Part shown: positions 61,631 through 64,000 of the stretch, piece after piece
Layout: each line of letters opens with the position of its first letter
Numbering within the stretch: position 1 is the stretch's first letter
NCBI RefSeq assembly: GCF_020012125.1
Contig: NZ_JAIFAG010000001.1
Coordinates: 3,162,001 to 3,226,000, forward strand
DNA: 64,000 bases
Source: Hymenobacter psoromatis
GTDB lineage: Bacteria > Bacteroidota > Bacteroidia > Cytophagales > Hymenobacteraceae
Reading direction: 5' to 3'
Program-made: the position numbers and the translations under genes
The notes under the pieces: model-generated
Database searches by the model: none
Told to the model about the DNA's origin: nothing
The model's input: only the letters and a program-made list of their open reading frames with translations

Positions 61631-62434
61631 TTACCAATCCAGCTTTTCTTTGTTCAAAAATGCCGCGATGCCGCGGCGGCAGTCGGCGGAGGCGCGGGCG
61701 GCGGCGTTGCGCTCGGCGGCGTAGCGCAGGCCGTCTTCGAGAGCCAGCTCGGGCAGGCGGGCCAGAATTTCCTTGGTGATTTCGATGCTGTGGCCCGAGT
61801 TTTCGCGAGCCAGGCGCAGGGCGTAAGTGCGCACGGTATCGGCGAGCTGGTCCGCCTCGGCGATGAACGTAATCAACCCATAATCAAGGGCTTGCTGGGC
61901 CGTAATGGTATCGCCGCTCAGCAGCAGCTGCTTGGTGCGGGCCTCCCCAATGCGGCGCAGCAGAAACACACTCACCACGGCGGGCAGGAAGCCTATTTTG
62001 ACTTCGGTGTAGCCAAACTTAGCCTCGGGTACGGCAAAAGTGATGTCGCAGAGCGCCGCCAGGCCGCAGCCGCCAGCCAGCGCGTGGCCCTGCACCTGCC
62101 CGATAACCAGCTTCTTGAGGGTATAAATCTGGTGAAACAACTGCATGAGGTGCGTACTGTCGGCCAGGTTTTCCTGGTACGTATTGTCTTGCAGCTCTTG
62201 CAGGTATTTGAGGTCGGCACCGGCGCAGAACACTTCGCCGGTGGCGCGCAGGATGATAACCTTCACTTTATCGTCGGCCTCAGCCTGCTCAAAAGCCCGC
62301 TTCAGCTCGGTCACTACATTGGCGCTAAGCGCATTGCGCTTAGAGGGGCGGTTCAGGGTGATATAGGCCAAGCGGTCTTGCACTTCGTATTGCAGAAAGC
62401 GCAGCGTATCGAGTTCGGGAGATAAATCAGTCAT
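61631..62434 (-). CDS. Enoyl-CoA hydratase/isomerase family protein
   Basis: 267 residues from the ATG at 62434; an in-frame upstream start would add 16 residues with no support. Crotonase-fold motifs are ITLNRPSKRNALSANVVTEL, the oxyanion-hole region EVFCAGADLKYLQ and GHALAGGCGLAALCDITFAV, then EVKIGFLPAVVSVFLLRRIG. Typical 2-enoyl-CoA hydratase or methylglutaconyl-CoA hydratase. The substrate cannot be decided from the sequence alone. Confidence 0.88.
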   Translation of the reverse strand: MTDLSPELDTLRFLQYEVQDRLAYITLNRPSKRNALSANVVTELKRAFEQAEADDKVKVIILRATGEVFCAGADLKYLQELQDNTYQENLADSTHLMQLFHQIYTLKKLVIGQVQGHALAGGCGLAALCDITFAVPEAKFGYTEVKIGFLPAVVSVFLLRRIGEARTKQLLLSGDTITAQQALDYGLITFIAEADQLADTVRTYALRLARENSGHSIEITKEILARLPELALEDGLRYAAERNAAARASADCRRGIAAFLNKEKLDW

Positions 62435-62484
62435 GATAAAGACAAGTACGATAAAAGCCTTGGCGCGGGTTGAAGGACGCAAGT

Positions 62485-62578
62485 TAGCGGGACGGGCGTG
62501 AGTTGGGGGTGATGAGTTGAGAGTTGAGGGTTAAAAAGAACGGTCATGCTCCTCCCTCATCACTTACCCCACTCACCT
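62485..62578. repeat. Degenerate inverted repeat between comEC and enoyl-CoA hydratase
   Basis: GTGAGTTGGGGGTGATGAG near 62500 pairs imperfectly with the CTCATCACTTACCCCACTCAC stretch near 62557-62577, separated by AGTTGAGAGTTGAGGGTTAA, which recalls the AGTTAAG family at 51843. It extends to the comEC stop. Confidence 0.5.
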
Positions 62579-64000
62579 CCCGGCCGGCAGCGCGTACGTG
62601 AACGCGCCCTGCTCGTTCACGTCCCAGGTGCGGAAGCCGGCAGCGCGCAGGGCCGAATCCTGGCGGGCCACGTACCAGCGCTTACAAGAAGAATCAAATA
62701 CGACCCGCGCCCGGCAGCCGAAGTGCGCGGCCAGCGCGTCGGGATAGAGGTGCGGGTTGCGGCGCAGTATTACCACATCGGCCGCTAGCGGGGGGGTAGG
62801 GCCGGCGGCCAGCCGGCGCAGGCTACCGCTCACGAAGGCCACGCGTAGGCCGCGCCACTGGGCCAGCACCACCGGCGCGGGTGGGTAGCGACGGGTGCGC
62901 TCGGCGCTATCGGGGGCGGCCACGAGGCGGGCAGGCACGGTGGCTTCGCGCCAGCCCACGCGGTAGCGCGGCTGGCGGGCGCGCCGCAGTATCAGGCTGG
63001 GCTTGAGGCGATAGGTGCGCTCGGTCTCGGAGAGGGGTAGGGAATCGGCGGTGACGAATTCGGGCGCGGCCCCTTGCCAGAAACCCACCACCGAGCGGCG
63101 CGGAATGCTGTACACCACAAACTCGCGGCGCGGGTCCCCGGCCCGCGCTTCGGCCACCCGGCTGCCGCCGTAGAGGGCCAGCAGCGCCACGCACCAGCCT
63201 GCCCAGGCCAGCCGCCGCGACGCCAGAAACACGCACCCCGCGCCAATAATCAGGAAGACGAGCAGCGTCTGGACCTGGCTGAGATGCACGCCGCCCACCA
63301 CCGCGCCCGGCAGCACGCGGCCAATCAGAAAAATATATTCATTGAAGAGCCAAATCAGCTTTTCAAACACCCAGCCGATGCCGCGGGGTAGCCAGTCGAG
63401 CACCGCGCCAGCGGCGGGGGGTAGGGCCAACGCCGGCAGCGCCACCAGCCCTTTCGCCAGCAACAGCCCTACCCCCACGTACACGGCCAGGCTCGAAATG
63501 GGCACCGCGATGAGGTTGGACAGCAGGAAGTTGAGCGGAAATTGATGAAAATAATAAAGCCCCAGCGGAAACGTGGCCACCTGCGCGGCCAGCGAGAGGG
63601 CCGTGAGCTGCCAGGCCGTATCGGCGAACGCGGCCAGGGCGCGGTAGCCGCGCTGCACCAGCGGCGGCTGCCAGCCGCGCAGGCGGTCGAGCACGGCATT
63701 GCGCGGGTCGAGCCAGCGGCTGATGCGCGGCTGCAGGTACACGATACTCAGCACGGCCAGGAAGGAAAGCTGAAAGCCCACGTCGCAGAGCAGGTAGGGA
63801 TTCCAAATTAGTAGGCAGAAAGCCGCCGCGCTCAGCGTGTTGATGAGGCTGCTTTGCCGCTCCCAGGCCTGGCCGATTATCACGAACGTGAACATGACCG
63901 TGGCCCGCAGCACCGAGGCCGAGAGGCCCGTCAAAAAAGCGTAGCTCCAGATGAGGGCCAGCCCCAGCCCGGCCGTGAGCAAGCGCCGCCGCCCTACCCC
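62573..64000 (-). CDS. comEC: ComEC/Rec2-family DNA-uptake channel, 5' end cut by the window edge
   Basis: The frame is open through base 64000; 475 codons of the C-terminal part are visible. The Competence domain shows a string of membrane helices (LALIWSYAFLTGLSASVLRA, GFQLSFLAVLSIVYLQPRIS, FPLNFLLSNLIAVPISSLAV). After about residue 290 a soluble tail (EFVVYSIPRRSVVGFWQGAA to the end) replaces a clear metallo-beta-lactamase domain; I see no HxHxDH motif, so this is the shortened Bacteroidota type. ComEC translocates DNA strands in natural competence. The N-terminal OB-fold part must lie beyond the window. Confidence 0.85.
   Translation of the reverse strand, partial: GVGRRRLLTAGLGLALIWSYAFLTGLSASVLRATVMFTFVIIGQAWERQSSLINTLSAAAFCLLIWNPYLLCDVGFQLSFLAVLSIVYLQPRISRWLDPRNAVLDRLRGWQPPLVQRGYRALAAFADTAWQLTALSLAAQVATFPLGLYYFHQFPLNFLLSNLIAVPISSLAVYVGVGLLLAKGLVALPALALPPAAGAVLDWLPRGIGWVFEKLIWLFNEYIFLIGRVLPGAVVGGVHLSQVQTLLVFLIIGAGCVFLASRRLAWAGWCVALLALYGGSRVAEARAGDPRREFVVYSIPRRSVVGFWQGAAPEFVTADSLPLSETERTYRLKPSLILRRARQPRYRVGWREATVPARLVAAPDSAERTRRYPPAPVVLAQWRGLRVAFVSGSLRRLAAGPTPPLAADVVILRRNPHLYPDALAAHFGCRARVVFDSSCKRWYVARQDSALRAAGFRTWDVNEQGAFTYALPAGR

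Overview
The window looks like a chromosomal segment of a high-GC, pigmented Bacteroidota, most probably Hymenobacter or a close relative in the Hymenobacteraceae. The evidence is indirect but consistent: TonB receptors with carboxypeptidase-like N-terminal domains, a division/cell-wall (dcw) cluster in the Bacteroidota layout without murF or ddl, an FtsZ ending in a Bacteroidota-type FLHDNVD tail, TAnnTTTG-type -7 promoter boxes, and a crtB/crtI/crtZ/crtW carotenoid set. No rRNA, tRNA, CRISPR array, integrase or insertion sequence was seen.

Layout. (1) 1-11.3 kb is a metal-handling locus. On the minus strand are a small Cys/His protein, a TonB receptor, a secreted DJ-1/PfpI-YHS fusion, a second TonB receptor and a PepSY membrane protein cut by the window edge. 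Divergent from these, on the plus strand, are an MbnP-like lipoprotein, its MbnH-like dihaem partner and a second dihaem peroxidase lipoprotein. (2) 11.4-28.4 kb is the dcw cluster on the minus strand: mraZ-rsmH-ftsL-ftsI-murE-mraY-murD-ftsW-murG-murC-ftsQ-ftsA-ftsZ, headed by a three-repeat MraZ box. (3) 28.8-36.3 kb carries secreted glycan-degrading enzymes (GH30, GH3, GH5, SGNH) plus a small AT-rich gene. (4) 36.3-47.3 kb is a tripartite ABC efflux locus (HlyD adaptor, TolC, ATPase, two FtsX-type permeases), two DUF2807 proteins and a sigma-54-type two-component pair, with a sigma-54-like promoter and dyad sites ahead of the first gene. (5) 47.3-50.8 kb is a second metal module (HYC_CC_PP-like protein, TonB receptor, secreted HMA protein), followed by rlmF. 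(6) 51.9-61.5 kb holds carotenoid genes (crtW, crtB, crtI, crtZ), ispH, an ECF sigma factor, a CarH-like MerR regulator and an unrelated GH2. (7) 61.6-64 kb has an enoyl-CoA hydratase and the C-terminal part of ComEC.

The most striking non-coding feature is the density of long, near-perfect inverted repeats in intergenic gaps, including inside the dcw operon. One class has GTAG at the foot of each hairpin, as in REP elements moved by TnpA_REP (RAYT) enzymes, and in several places its TAG is the stop codon of the preceding gene. A second genome-scale signal is the word CCTACCCC/GGGGTAGG, which recurs in all reading frames and on both strands.

All functional calls rest on reading motifs and context by eye. 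No database search was run.
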